Source: Paenibacillus sp. MSJ-34 (GTDB lineage Bacteria; Bacillota; Bacilli; Paenibacillales; Paenibacillaceae). From it: a stretch of 64,000 nt of DNA. A program made the translations under genes and the position numbers. Positions 17,254-25,779 of the stretch are shown here, piece by piece. The notes below the pieces were generated by a model that did not search any database, was not told where the DNA came from, and saw only the letters and a list, made by a program, of their open reading frames with translations. The DNA lies in the NCBI RefSeq assembly GCF_018918005.1, contig NZ_JAHLPR010000012.1, forward strand, positions 49,463 to 113,462, in the 5' to 3' direction. Numbering within the stretch: position 1 is the stretch's first letter; each line of letters opens with the position of its first letter.

Positions 17254-18245
17254 GCACAGTGTTCCAACTTCATTGGGATGGTAAAATTCTTGTATGTAAA
17301 AATCAAGATGTTATTTACGACGGTGTGTTTTTATTTACCAATCATCGAGGAATTCGCAAAACAGCGCTTATGCTGCCGCCGGCCGTTCCTGCATCGTGGG
17401 TGTCCCGCTACGGCAGTCTGACGATTTCCCAGAACGGGAAGGAAAACCCCAACGGCGGAATGAATGAGTTGGGCCTCGTCGTGGAACAGACGACGCTGTG
17501 GGCAACGGAACATCCCCCTGCGGACGACAGGCACACGGTAAATGAATTGCAATGGATTCAATATATGCTCGATACTTGCGGTACGGTTCAGGAAGTACTG
17601 CAAGCAGCAACAACGATTCGCATTGACCAGAGCACATCCAAGTTGCACTACCTGATAGCGGACCGAAGCGGAGACTGGGCGATTATCGATTTTTTGAACG
17701 GAAACATGCACGTTTATAACAATACTCTGTCCGCTCCGGTTATGGCAAACTCGCCTTATCAGCAGGCAATAGACGAAATGATGTCCGGTATTGCAAATTG
17801 GGACGACCTTGGAGAATACGAGCAAAACTCCATGGAACGTGTACATACGGTATGGGAGCGGGTAAAGAACAAAACATTTCAAGCGGAGATGGTCGACTTT
17901 GGATTTACAACCCTGGAGGAGGCAAAACGGGAAGATACGGTGTTTAGTATTGTCTATGATCTGGCAAACATGGAGATCCATGCGATGACTAACCGGAACC
18001 GTGAAAGAAAGAGGATTCGGATAGCCGAGTTCGATTTGGCTAAAACATCGCCATCCTTAGCAGCCGACCTGCAAAAGCTTCAAGGCGCAAACGCGCGGGA
18101 ACAGTTCGTGGCCTATACGACACAATTTAATCATCACGTCGTACATTCTTTTTTTAGAGACGAAAAATTGACTTCCGTCTTCCATTGGGATTTTTCAGAT
18201 GAAGTGATCCGCTTGTTGGCGCAATACCCCGAATCGTTCGGTTAG
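17250..18245 (+). CDS. Linear-amide C-N hydrolase (penicillin V acylase / choloylglycine hydrolase-like Ntn family)
   Basis: A 331-residue cytosolic protein. The pattern FQLHWDGKILVCKNQDV, FTNHRGIRKTAL, GGMNELGLVVEQTTLW and LIADRSGDWAIID follows the Ntn-hydrolase family that cleaves amide bonds in penicillin V, bile salts or N-acyl lactones. In that family the nucleophile is Cys right after the initiator Met. Here the second codon is AGC (Ser), and the STVF aligns with the usual CTTF. A Ser nucleophile is possible in other Ntn enzymes, so activity is not excluded, but the substitution is unusual. The ATG overlaps the regulator stop and has AAGGAG 8-9 nt upstream. No signal peptide. Confidence 0.75.
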   Translation: MSTVFQLHWDGKILVCKNQDVIYDGVFLFTNHRGIRKTALMLPPAVPASWVSRYGSLTISQNGKENPNGGMNELGLVVEQTTLWATEHPPADDRHTVNELQWIQYMLDTCGTVQEVLQAATTIRIDQSTSKLHYLIADRSGDWAIIDFLNGNMHVYNNTLSAPVMANSPYQQAIDEMMSGIANWDDLGEYEQNSMERVHTVWERVKNKTFQAEMVDFGFTTLEEAKREDTVFSIVYDLANMEIHAMTNRNRERKRIRIAEFDLAKTSPSLAADLQKLQGANAREQFVAYTTQFNHHVVHSFFRDEKLTSVFHWDFSDEVIRLLAQYPESFG

Positions 18246-18275
18246 ATCGATCATCGTGGCTGCATATACAACCCC

Positions 18276-18318
18276 AATGTCAAAACAATTTGACATTCCG
18301 TACAAATTTTTTTATAAT
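18276..18318 (+). promoter_or_regulatory. Consensus promoter overlapped by an inverted-repeat operator
   Basis: TTGACA (18290-18295) and TATAAT (18313-18318) with a 17-nt spacer, an ideal vegetative promoter. The arms AATGTCAAA (18276-18284) and TTTGACATT (18289-18297), separated by 4 nt, form an operator covering the -35 box; a further half-site ATGTCAAA follows the -10. The likely ligand is the XRE regulator encoded at 18670-18864. Confidence 0.8.
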
Positions 18319-18359
18319 CCAGATGTCAAATACTTTTTACATTTAAGGGGGAGTGTTTT

Positions 18360-18659
18360 ATGATTACAGCCATTAAGATCTTTTTCCTTATCATCGGTAT
18401 ATTGCTGCTGAATTGGCTCTATGTCAAGCTCCGGCAAGAAAAGGGCGACGAACGGATGAAGCGGATCGCTCATTCTGCCGGATTTGGAACTTGGAGTTTC
18501 ATTGTGATTTGGGCCGGCGTTAAGACTTTGCTGCAAATTGTCAATATCGATTTCTCTTTTCTCGGCAATGCGGGGAGCATTAGTATACCGGCTTTACTTG
18601 GGACATCGATTGCTGTGTACGTTATTCTTTTCGCTTATCATTATTGGAAAAAATCGTGA
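18360..18659 (+). CDS. Small membrane protein, three helices
   Basis: A 99-residue protein of unknown function with three predicted membrane helices (about residues 5-21, 46-62 and 73-95) and a charged cytoplasmic loop KLRQEKGDERMKR after the first. AAGGGGGAG lies 8 nt before the ATG. It is followed 10 nt later by a 64-residue XRE regulator. This two-gene arrangement, small membrane protein plus minimal XRE repressor, is common in Firmicutes; the membrane protein's role is generally unknown. Confidence 0.75.
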   Translation: MITAIKIFFLIIGILLLNWLYVKLRQEKGDERMKRIAHSAGFGTWSFIVIWAGVKTLLQIVNIDFSFLGNAGSISIPALLGTSIAVYVILFAYHYWKKS

Positions 18660-18669
18660 GTGAAGTTAC

Positions 18670-18864
18670 ATGGAAAATATAATTAAACATTTACGAAAGC
18701 AATTAGGACTATCTCAAGAGGAACTGGCGATTCGCTGCGGCGTTTCCCGGCAGACCGTCAATGCGATTGAAAACAATAAGTACGATCCGACGCTGGAACT
18801 CGCATTCAAGCTTGCCGAAGTACTTGGTGCCAAGGTGGACGATTTGTTTATTTATAAAAAATAA
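18670..18864 (+). CDS. Minimal XRE-family repressor
   Basis: A 64-residue protein that is almost entirely a helix-turn-helix: IIKHLRKQLGLSQEELAIRCGVSRQTVNAIENNKYDPTL, then a third helix pair ending GAKVDDLF. It lacks any sensor domain. The palindromic operator over the promoter of this two-gene unit is its probable site, giving negative autoregulation. GTGAAG precedes the ATG. Confidence 0.85.
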   Translation: MENIIKHLRKQLGLSQEELAIRCGVSRQTVNAIENNKYDPTLELAFKLAEVLGAKVDDLFIYKK

Positions 18865-19028
18865 GCGGACTTTGGATATGACATGCGATGCGATTTTCAT
18901 AGGGATTGGCAGTCCGCAAGGATACGCCTAACGCTCGAACAAGTCCTGTCGCCTGCAGCCCAACCGGGCTCCGATAAGGCCGCTGCGTTCTTTTGATTGA
19001 CAATCCGCCATTTGCATATTATGATTTT

Positions 19029-19048
19029 TACATACTCATAAGTATGTA
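19029..19048 (+). promoter_or_regulatory. Operator of the double-HTH TetR-like regulator
   Basis: Arms TACATACT (19029-19036) and AGTATGTA (19041-19048) flank a 4-nt centre, 33 nt upstream of the regulator's ATG. The same core ACATACT-N4-AGTATGT recurs upstream of the alpha/beta hydrolase at 20561-20584. The rest of 18865-19028 shows no gene. Confidence 0.75.
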
Positions 19049-19080
19049 TATCGCATTTTGTGAAAGCGGGGGTGAATTTT

Positions 19081-19863
19081 ATGAGCGTGCGCGACAAGAT
19101 CGTCGAAGCCGCCTTACGTCTGGCCGCCGACCGGCCGGCCGATAAAATCGGCTACGCCGACGTCGCCGAGGCTGCGGGCGTCCACTGGACCACGGTGCGC
19201 AGACATTTGGGGAGCAAGCAGGAGATGAGAGCGCTGCTGGCGGAAAAGCAGCCGGGGGCCGCGAACGCGGACACGAAGACGCGTATATTGGAAGCGGCCG
19301 CCCGGGTATTTGCCGAGCAAGGCTACGCGGGCACGACGCTCGACGATGTCGCGGCGGATGCCGGAATGACGAAGGGGGCCGTTTATTGGCATTTTGCCGG
19401 CAAGAGCGACTTATATTTGGCTTTATGCGAGAAGAGCATGGCCCAGCAGCTGCAAGGATTTCCGAAGGAAGCCGAAAGCATGCTCGGCGGCTCCGATCCG
19501 CAAGAAGCTTTGGCGGCATGGCTGTCGGCGCAATTGGCGGCGTGCGCTACGGATCGGGATAAACCGATGCTATTCTTCGAATTCATCGCTTCAAGCCGCG
19601 ATCCCGCCATACGGGATCAACTGCGCAGGACGTTTGCCGGCATATACGAACAGACCGGCGACGCCATCCGCGAAATTCAGGAGCGCGGGCTGCTGGCCAA
19701 GGATGTCGATCCGACGGCGCTGGCCGTCCTTTTCAACGCAATGGTCAACGGCCTCGTCATGTCCTGGCTGATCGATCCCGACAGCGTGCGGTTGGATCAA
19801 TTCGCACCGAATTTGTCGCGCATATTGTGGGATGGACTGGCGCCGGCTGACGTTCCGCGCTGA
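19081..19863 (+). CDS. TetR/AcrR-family regulator with two N-terminal HTH domains
   Basis: A 260-residue protein. A first TetR-like HTH lies at residues 4-53 (KIVEAALRLAADRP ... YADVAEAAGVHWTTVRRHLGSKQE) and a second, canonical one at 65-115 (RILEAAARVFAEQGY ... LDDVAADAGMTKGAVYWHFAGKSD). The rest is a TetR_C-type ligand/dimer domain. Ordinary TetR proteins have one HTH and about 200 residues; here a 60-residue HTH is added in front. I start at ATG 19081, with GGGGGTG about 7 nt upstream; a GTG at 19060 lies inside the leader. The operator pair at 19029 and 20561 suggests it controls itself and the hydrolase. It is GC-rich compared with its surrounding intergenic DNA. Confidence 0.85.
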   Translation: MSVRDKIVEAALRLAADRPADKIGYADVAEAAGVHWTTVRRHLGSKQEMRALLAEKQPGAANADTKTRILEAAARVFAEQGYAGTTLDDVAADAGMTKGAVYWHFAGKSDLYLALCEKSMAQQLQGFPKEAESMLGGSDPQEALAAWLSAQLAACATDRDKPMLFFEFIASSRDPAIRDQLRRTFAGIYEQTGDAIREIQERGLLAKDVDPTALAVLFNAMVNGLVMSWLIDPDSVRLDQFAPNLSRILWDGLAPADVPR

Positions 19864-19899
19864 CGCTGACATCGCAACTTCCAAGTGTCTCAACAGACC

Positions 19900-20520
19900 G
19901 AACCCGTGTACCATATGGGCGCTCCATGCCAATCGCATACTAATTGCGTATGCTGTACGAAATACAACATAAAGTGGGGTTGAAAGGCAAAACGACGCGT
20001 TATGCTGCACTTTTTACAACATTTTTGCAAGATAAAGGCGCCAATCGACCTTTTTGCCCCCATCATGTTGTACAACATACAACATAGGCAAGGATGCGAG
20101 GCGAAACAGGCCTTCTATGTTGCAATTTGTACAACATGCGTCGCAACACCAGCAACAGATCGAACCCGTGTACCATATGGGCGTCCCATGCCAATCGCAT
20201 GCTAATTGCGTATGTTGTACGAAATACAACATAAAGTGGGGTTGAAGGGTGATAGGACGCGTTATGCTGCACTTTTTACAACATTTTTGCGAGATAAAGG
20301 CTCTAATCGACCTTTTTGCCCCCATCATGTTGTACATCATACAACATAGGCAAGGATGCGAGGCGAAACAGGCCTTCTATGTTGTAATTTGTACAACATG
20401 CGTCGCAATTCCCAGCAACAGATCGAACCCGTACATCGTGCCACATGAGCAGTAAAGCGAGACAAAACGCACCCACTATGTTGCAATTTGTACATCATGC
20501 GTCGCAACTTCCAAGCTCTC
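19900..20520. repeat. Direct tandem repeat of ~262 bp, two copies plus a partial third
   Basis: The unit starting GAACCCGTGTACCATATGGG begins at 19900 and again at 20162, and a diverged, shortened third copy begins at 20425. The first two differ at only scattered positions. Each unit carries several ACAACAT / ATGTTG motifs, among them TGTTGTACAACATACAACAT and ATTTGTACAACATGCG, in both orientations. Short Cys-rich open frames on both strands follow the repeat register and lack ribosome sites; I do not count them as genes. It fills the gap between the TetR-like gene and the hydrolase. Confidence 0.9.
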
Positions 20521-20560
20521 AACTGACCCGAACCGGTGCCACACGGGTTTTTCTATGCCT

Positions 20561-20584
20561 TTAACATACTTATCAGTATGTTAA
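20561..20584 (+). promoter_or_regulatory. Operator upstream of the alpha/beta hydrolase
   Basis: A 24-bp perfect inverted repeat: TTAACATACT (20561-20570), 4-nt centre, AGTATGTTAA (20575-20584). Its core equals the operator in front of the TetR-like gene, so the hydrolase is probably controlled by that regulator. Confidence 0.8.
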
Positions 20585-20649
20585 TAACGTACCTGTAAGA
20601 ATACCATCACCACCCCATCGCCATAAAAATGAAAAGGAGTTTGATCGTT

Positions 20650-21600
20650 ATGATCGCAACAATCACCATCATTGCTACGGCAATCGCCATATTAACCGGT
20701 TTGTACGTTTATACCCGCTTGGCGGTTCGCAGAGCGGAACAACAGTATCCGCCGAAAGGCCAATTCGTTACGGTAGAAGGAATCAGGCTGCATTACCTGA
20801 AGAAAGGGGATGGCAAACAACCGGTCGTCTTTCTGCACGGAGGCATTTTATCGGCTCATGATTTCGACAGGGTATTGGATTTAGCCGCCGGCGAAGGCGA
20901 GTACGAAGCCTACTCGTTCGACCGCCCCGGCTACGGTTACAGCGAACGCCCGCGCGGCGAGCGTATTACGCCGATCGACCAGGCGCGGCTCCTGCATGAG
21001 GCGCTGCGGCAGCTCGGCGTCCGCAAGCCGATTCTGGTCGGACATTCGTGGAGCGGCCTGCCCGTTCTCGCCTATGCCCTCCATTACCCGGAGGATACGG
21101 CCGGCATCGTCCTTGTCGGCGCGGCGGGATACGGCGGGAAGTTATATCCGGCCGGCGACGGAGACCCGCTCTCCAAGCTGGTTGCAACCCCGGTCGTAGG
21201 CGATCTGTTCACAGCCACTTTGCTCCGACCGCTCGGCGCCCTCGCGATGGAATCGATGGTCCGGCAAACGTTCGCGCCCGATCCGGTGCCGCCCGGATAT
21301 ACGGAAGCGGCGCAAGCGCTCTGGCTCCGGCCGGCGCAATTCAAAGCCAATCGGGAGGATATTATAGCGTTCAGTCCGGCAGCCTATCAGCTTAGCGGCC
21401 GTTACGGCGACATCGGCGTTCCGACCGTTATTGTCGTAGGAGAGCTTGACCCGTTTATTTCGAAACGCCATTCCTTCCTCTTTCATGAGACGATTCCGAA
21501 TTCCAAGCTGACGGTATTGCCGCATGCCGCGCATATGATTCCGCAAGCGCATCCCGAAGCCGTGCTTGAAGCGATCAAACAGGTATCGGAGGAAACATAA
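20650..21600 (+). CDS. Membrane-anchored alpha/beta-fold hydrolase
   Basis: A 316-residue protein with one N-terminal membrane helix (about residues 2-24) and an alpha/beta-hydrolase domain. Visible: oxyanion region VVFLHGG, strand AYSFDRPGYGYS, nucleophile elbow GHSWSG (Ser), acid in VVGELDPF and His in HAAHMIPQ. The substrate cannot be inferred. I start at ATG 20650 because AAAAGGAG lies 10 nt upstream; an in-frame ATG at 20629 precedes that ribosome site. Its upstream operator matches that of the double-HTH TetR-like regulator, so expression is probably induced by the regulator's ligand. Confidence 0.87.
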   Translation: MIATITIIATAIAILTGLYVYTRLAVRRAEQQYPPKGQFVTVEGIRLHYLKKGDGKQPVVFLHGGILSAHDFDRVLDLAAGEGEYEAYSFDRPGYGYSERPRGERITPIDQARLLHEALRQLGVRKPILVGHSWSGLPVLAYALHYPEDTAGIVLVGAAGYGGKLYPAGDGDPLSKLVATPVVGDLFTATLLRPLGALAMESMVRQTFAPDPVPPGYTEAAQALWLRPAQFKANREDIIAFSPAAYQLSGRYGDIGVPTVIVVGELDPFISKRHSFLFHETIPNSKLTVLPHAAHMIPQAHPEAVLEAIKQVSEET

Positions 21601-21736
21601 TACAAAAAAACCGAAAATTCGACGATCGGGATAAACATTTCACCTAAATATGCCGAAATAGATGATAACGATAGCAATGCCCGTATTTCGCAAAATTTCC
21701 AATCATTTTATGCGCATATTGTGAGATGGAGGTACT

Positions 21737-23449
21737 ATGGCAAACGATACGACGAACAAAATGCGAGTGGAATATGCCGATGTCGAATATTCGTTAAAAG
21801 AACTGAAAGATATCAAATATGCGCTTGACCAATCGATGATTGTCGCTATTACGGATCAACAAGGGAAAATGATTTTCGTCAACGATCATTTCTGCAAAAT
21901 ATCGAAGTATACGCGCGAAGAATTGATCGGGCAAGACCATCGCATCCTCAATTCCGGGCATCACCCGAAAAGCTTCTTCCGCGATATGTGGAGAACGATC
22001 GGTAAAGGGAAAGTGTGGAAAGGCGAAATATGCAACCGCGCCAAGGACGGAAGCCGGTACTGGGTCCAGACGACGATTGTCCCCTTTTTGAACGAGCAAG
22101 GCAAACCGTACCAATATATCGCGATTCGCTCCGATATTACCGCCCAGAAAAGTATGGAGCAAATCCGCCATTTGGCATATCATGACGAGCTGACCGGCCT
22201 GCCGAATCGAAGAATGTTCAATGCGTCCCTGGCCGAAGCGGTCGAATCTTCCGCCAGGGCGAAATCGAAGCTTGCTTTATTTTTTATCGACATTAACCGG
22301 TTCAAGCATTTGAACGACAGTTTGGGCCATTCGATCGGCGATCTGTTCCTGACCCAAGTGGCGGAACGCTTAACCGGTCTGTCCGGCGGCAACACCATTT
22401 ACCGCGTGGGCGGCGACGAATTTATGATCACGATGCAGCATGCGGACGACTACGCCAAAATCAAGGAATTAGCCGAAGCGGCCATCCATTTGTTCAGCGA
22501 GAGCTTCCGCGTGGAAAGGCATGAATACTACGCCACAATCAGCATCGGCATCAGCATCTACCCGTATCACGGCACAACCGCGGAGGATCTTGTCAAGAAC
22601 GCCGACACAGCCATGTATGAAGCGAAGCAATCGGTAGAAAGCTCCTTCCGGATATACCATCCGGCCATGAACGCCAATTCCGAGGAATTGCTCGTTTTGG
22701 AGACGAAGCTGCGGAGGGCGATCGAAAAAAATCAGCTCCAACTCTATTACCAGCCGAAGATCGATCTGCATACCGGCAAGCCGATAGGGATGGAAGCGTT
22801 GATACGCTGGTTCGATGCGGAGTCGGGGTACGTACCCCCTTCCATATTCATCCCGCTCGCGGAAGAACGCGGGCTCATCTCAGCCATAGGAGACTGGACG
22901 CTGCTGACGGCATGCCGGCAAATTAAAGCTTGGCAATCCGAACAGCTTCCTTCGCTGCGCGTTGCGGTCAATATTTCCGCCAATCAGCTGATGCAAGGGA
23001 CATTTGTGCAAAAATTGCAGAAAACGCTTAACGATACCGGCGTACCGCCTCATTTGCTCGAACTGGAGATTACGGAAAACAGCATGATGCAAAATACGCA
23101 GCAGCTGATGCAGACGCTGGTGCAACTGAAAGCGATGGGCGTCACGATTGCGATAGACGATTTCGGAACGGGATATTCCTCGCTCAATTATTTGAAGCAA
23201 TTCCCGATTGACGTGCTCAAAATCGATCAATCGTTCGTCCGCGATTTGGCAGTCGACGGACCGGCATTCGTTGCCGCCATTATCCAATTGGCCCATGCGC
23301 TCAATTTGCGCGTCGTAGCGGAAGGCGTCGAGCAGAAGATCGAGCTGCGCCTGCTGCGGGATCACGGCTGCGATTTCGTACAAGGATATTTGTACAGCAA
23401 ACCGCTCCCGCCGGACGAGTTCAAAAGATATATCAAAAACGGCTTCTGA
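21737..23449 (+). CDS. PAS-GGDEF-EAL cyclic-di-GMP turnover protein
   Basis: A 570-residue soluble protein. A PAS domain spans about residues 25-135 ([21 protein letters not shown]). The diguanylate-cyclase domain has an intact GGDEF at 225-229 with no obvious RxxD inhibitory site. The phosphodiesterase domain has EAL at 353-355, [15 protein letters not shown] and KIDQSF, all consistent with an active enzyme. It may therefore make and/or degrade c-di-GMP in response to a PAS ligand; net direction cannot be told from sequence. GGAGG lies 8 nt before the ATG. A terminator overlaps its last codons. Confidence 0.93.
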   Translation: MANDTTNKMRVEYADVEYSLKELKDIKYALDQSMIVAITDQQGKMIFVNDHFCKISKYTREELIGQDHRILNSGHHPKSFFRDMWRTIGKGKVWKGEICNRAKDGSRYWVQTTIVPFLNEQGKPYQYIAIRSDITAQKSMEQIRHLAYHDELTGLPNRRMFNASLAEAVESSARAKSKLALFFIDINRFKHLNDSLGHSIGDLFLTQVAERLTGLSGGNTIYRVGGDEFMITMQHADDYAKIKELAEAAIHLFSESFRVERHEYYATISIGISIYPYHGTTAEDLVKNADTAMYEAKQSVESSFRIYHPAMNANSEELLVLETKLRRAIEKNQLQLYYQPKIDLHTGKPIGMEALIRWFDAESGYVPPSIFIPLAEERGLISAIGDWTLLTACRQIKAWQSEQLPSLRVAVNISANQLMQGTFVQKLQKTLNDTGVPPHLLELEITENSMMQNTQQLMQTLVQLKAMGVTIAIDDFGTGYSSLNYLKQFPIDVLKIDQSFVRDLAVDGPAFVAAIIQLAHALNLRVVAEGVEQKIELRLLRDHGCDFVQGYLYSKPLPPDEFKRYIKNGF

Positions 23450-23473
23450 CCCTTTTCGGTCGAAAGCCGTTTT
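23436..23473. terminator. Bidirectional terminator between the GGDEF-EAL and ugpB genes
   Basis: AAAACGGCTT (23436-23445) pairs with AAGCCGTTTT (23464-23473), giving T-runs on both strands. It overlaps the final codons of the GGDEF-EAL gene and lies 13 nt beyond the ugpB stop on the minus strand, so it can serve both converging units. Confidence 0.85.
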
Positions 23474-23485
23474 TCGCTTTAACGC

Positions 23486-24883
23486 TTATTTCCCTACTGT
23501 TTTGTTGTATACTTCGATCTTTTGCGTAATTTCGCCTGCCGCGGCGTCCAGCGCGTCCTTCGGCGACTTTTGGTTGTTCATGACTTCTTCCATCGCCCGC
23601 TCCATGATTTGTCGGGCTTCGGGGAAGACGCCCATGACGGCTCCCTGCGTCGCTTTGCTCGTTTTCGTCGCATGCAGTTGATCGACCGCCGTCTGGAATT
23701 GCGGGAATTTCGCCAAGTTCTCCTTCACGATCGGCTGCTCATACGCTTTTTTCGTAATGGGGAAATATCCCGTCTTCGTATGCCAGAACGCTTGCTGCTC
23801 CGGAGCCGCCAGAAACTTGACAAACTCCCATGCCGCTTGCTGTTCCGGAGCAGGACGGTTGTTCAAGATGTACAAGCTCGCTCCGCCTACGACGACGCCG
23901 CCCTCTTGCGCGCCGGCCGGTTTCGGCAGAAATGCCGTTCCCACTTCGAATTTGCCGCCGACAGCGTCGACGATGCCGCGCAAGGAAGCGGTCGAGTCGA
24001 GCGTCATGGCAATTTGTCCTGCCGTGAACGCTTTTTTCGTATCGTCGGTTTTCCGTCCCAGATTGATCGCCGCTTTCTGGTCGAGCATGTCCTTCAGGCA
24101 GGCCATCGTCTGCACGCCCGCTTCCGTATTGGCCAGCGATTCGTTCGCGATCGAATCTCTGCCGTTGCCGTTATTGACATACTCCGCCCCTTGATTGGCG
24201 AAGAACTGCTCCATGAACCAGCCGTACAAGGCGAAGGAAGCGCCCGTCACGCCGTCTTTGCTAAGCTTCTTGGCCGCGGCGGTTACTTCTTCGTAGGTCG
24301 CGGGCGGATTCTCCGGATCGAGTCCGGCAGCCCGGAACAAATCTTTGTTATAGTACATAATGGGATTCGACGTGTTGAAAGGCATCGCGTACAATTGACC
24401 GTCAAACGTGTAATAACTTAAAATATTTTCCTCCAGTTGGCTTAGATCGAACCGTTCCTTGTCGATGAACGTCTGCATCGGCGTAATCGCCTTCGAATCG
24501 ATCATGTAGCGCGATCCGATCTCATACACTTGAATCATCGTCGGGCCGCTCTTGGAATCGAACGACGCCTTCATCTTGTTCAAGCTCTCGTCATATGTGC
24601 CTTGGTATACGGCTTCGACTTGAATGTCGCCGCGCGAAGCGTTGAAGTCGCTCACCAGTTGATCGACGGCTTTGCCGAGCTCTCCGCCCATCGAATGCCA
24701 CCATGTCACCTTGACAGGCGTTTGCCCCTCCGGCTTCGTTTCTGAGGCGGCTTGATTCCCCTTATTCTGTTCCGCGGACGCGCCGGCAGCGTTCTCCTTG
24801 CCCGCTTGATTGCAAGCGGTCGTTATGAACAGCAGCAGGACCGCAACCAATACGAACCAACTCTTACCTTTGAACGGTTTCAT
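23486..24883 (-). CDS. ugpB: Glycerol-3-phosphate ABC transporter substrate-binding lipoprotein
   Basis: A 465-residue family-1 solute-binding protein. The signal peptide ends in a lipobox FITTAC, so it is anchored outside the membrane. The mature part follows UgpB closely: WWHSMGGELGKAVDQL, MIQVYEIGSRYMIDSKAI, PFNTSNPIMYYNKDLFRAAGLDPENPPAT and VVGGASLYI. UgpB binds sn-glycerol-3-phosphate and glycerophosphodiesters. I start at ATG 24883 (KPFKGKSW...), preceded by GGGAGAGAGG; an upstream in-frame start overlaps ugpE. It is the last gene of ugpA-ugpE-ugpB; a ugpC-type ATPase is not adjacent and probably lies elsewhere as a shared MsmX-like protein. Confidence 0.87.
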   Translation of the reverse strand: MKPFKGKSWFVLVAVLLLFITTACNQAGKENAAGASAEQNKGNQAASETKPEGQTPVKVTWWHSMGGELGKAVDQLVSDFNASRGDIQVEAVYQGTYDESLNKMKASFDSKSGPTMIQVYEIGSRYMIDSKAITPMQTFIDKERFDLSQLEENILSYYTFDGQLYAMPFNTSNPIMYYNKDLFRAAGLDPENPPATYEEVTAAAKKLSKDGVTGASFALYGWFMEQFFANQGAEYVNNGNGRDSIANESLANTEAGVQTMACLKDMLDQKAAINLGRKTDDTKKAFTAGQIAMTLDSTASLRGIVDAVGGKFEVGTAFLPKPAGAQEGGVVVGGASLYILNNRPAPEQQAAWEFVKFLAAPEQQAFWHTKTGYFPITKKAYEQPIVKENLAKFPQFQTAVDQLHATKTSKATQGAVMGVFPEARQIMERAMEEVMNNQKSPKDALDAAAGEITQKIEVYNKTVGK

Positions 24884-24957
24884 CTTTATGACCTCTCTCC
24901 CATGAACGTTTTCTTCATCTATATCAAGGTTTGTCCGGATACCGGCAAACCGGCTTG

Positions 24958-25779
24958 TCATCCTTTAAGCGCGCCCGCCAGAATGCCTTGCACCAGCTGT
25001 TTTAAACCGAAGGCCAGCAGCAGGAACGAAGGCAGCAGCACAAGCGCAACGCCCGCCAGGACCAAATTCCACGACGTGAACTCCTCGAATTGCAGCATCG
25101 AGATGCCGATTTGCACGGTGCGCATCGTATCGGAGTTCGTCATGAGCAAGGGCCAAAGGTACATATTCCAGGCATTAAGAAACCCGTAAATGCCAAGCAT
25201 GCCGAGCGCCGGGACTGAGAGCGGCAGCACAAGGCGGACGAACGCGCGCATATGCCCGCACCCGTCGATCTTGGCGGCGTCGAACAATTCGCGCGGCAGT
25301 TGCAGGAAAAATTGGCGCAACAGAAACGTGCCGAACGCCGTGGCAATAAACGGCAGGATGAGCCCTTGATACGTATCGAGCCAATTCCACGATTTCATCG
25401 TGATATAATTCGGAATGACGGAGACTTCCCAAGGAATCATCATCGTAGACAAAAACACAGCGAACCAAAGCGGCTTCCCGGGAAACCGCAAGAAAGCGAA
25501 GGCGTAAGCGGAAGTCGAGGCGAGCAGCAACTGGCCGAGGGTGATCAGGCCGGCGACCGCAAACGAATTCCATATAAATCTGACGATCGGCACCGTATCC
25601 AGCACGGTGGCGAAATTGCCGAAGTAGAGCCCTTGCGGCAACAACGGCGGAGGATATACGCTCGCCTCCTCCGGCGTCATGAACGAGGACAAAACGGTGA
25701 ACAGCACCGGGTATAAGATCAGGACGGCCAATATCGCCAATACGACATAATGAACCGATCTGCGCGCGGCGGCGATCAT
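24958..25779 (-). CDS. ugpE: Glycerol-3-phosphate-type ABC transporter permease (UgpE-like)
   Basis: A 273-residue inner-membrane permease of the carbohydrate CUT1 group with six predicted helices. It contains the EAA loop DAAKIDGCGHMRAFVRLVLPLSVPALG that docks the ATPase. The N-terminal VVLAILAVLILYPVLFTVLSSFM segment is typical of the MalG/UgpE side. Its start overlaps the ugpA stop by 4 nt, indicating coupled translation. Confidence 0.87.
   Translation of the reverse strand: MIAAARRSVHYVVLAILAVLILYPVLFTVLSSFMTPEEASVYPPPLLPQGLYFGNFATVLDTVPIVRFIWNSFAVAGLITLGQLLLASTSAYAFAFLRFPGKPLWFAVFLSTMMIPWEVSVIPNYITMKSWNWLDTYQGLILPFIATAFGTFLLRQFFLQLPRELFDAAKIDGCGHMRAFVRLVLPLSVPALGMLGIYGFLNAWNMYLWPLLMTNSDTMRTVQIGISMLQFEEFTSWNLVLAGVALVLLPSFLLLAFGLKQLVQGILAGALKG

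Noticed and set aside
19900..20520. CRISPR-like array
   Set aside because: The units are ~262 bp and nearly identical throughout, without short repeats separated by unique spacers; no cas genes nearby.
19890..20522. Several short Cys-rich open frames on both strands within the 262-bp repeats
   Set aside because: They repeat with the DNA unit, occur on both strands, and their Cys content comes from the ACAACAT/TTGTAC motifs; no ribosome sites.
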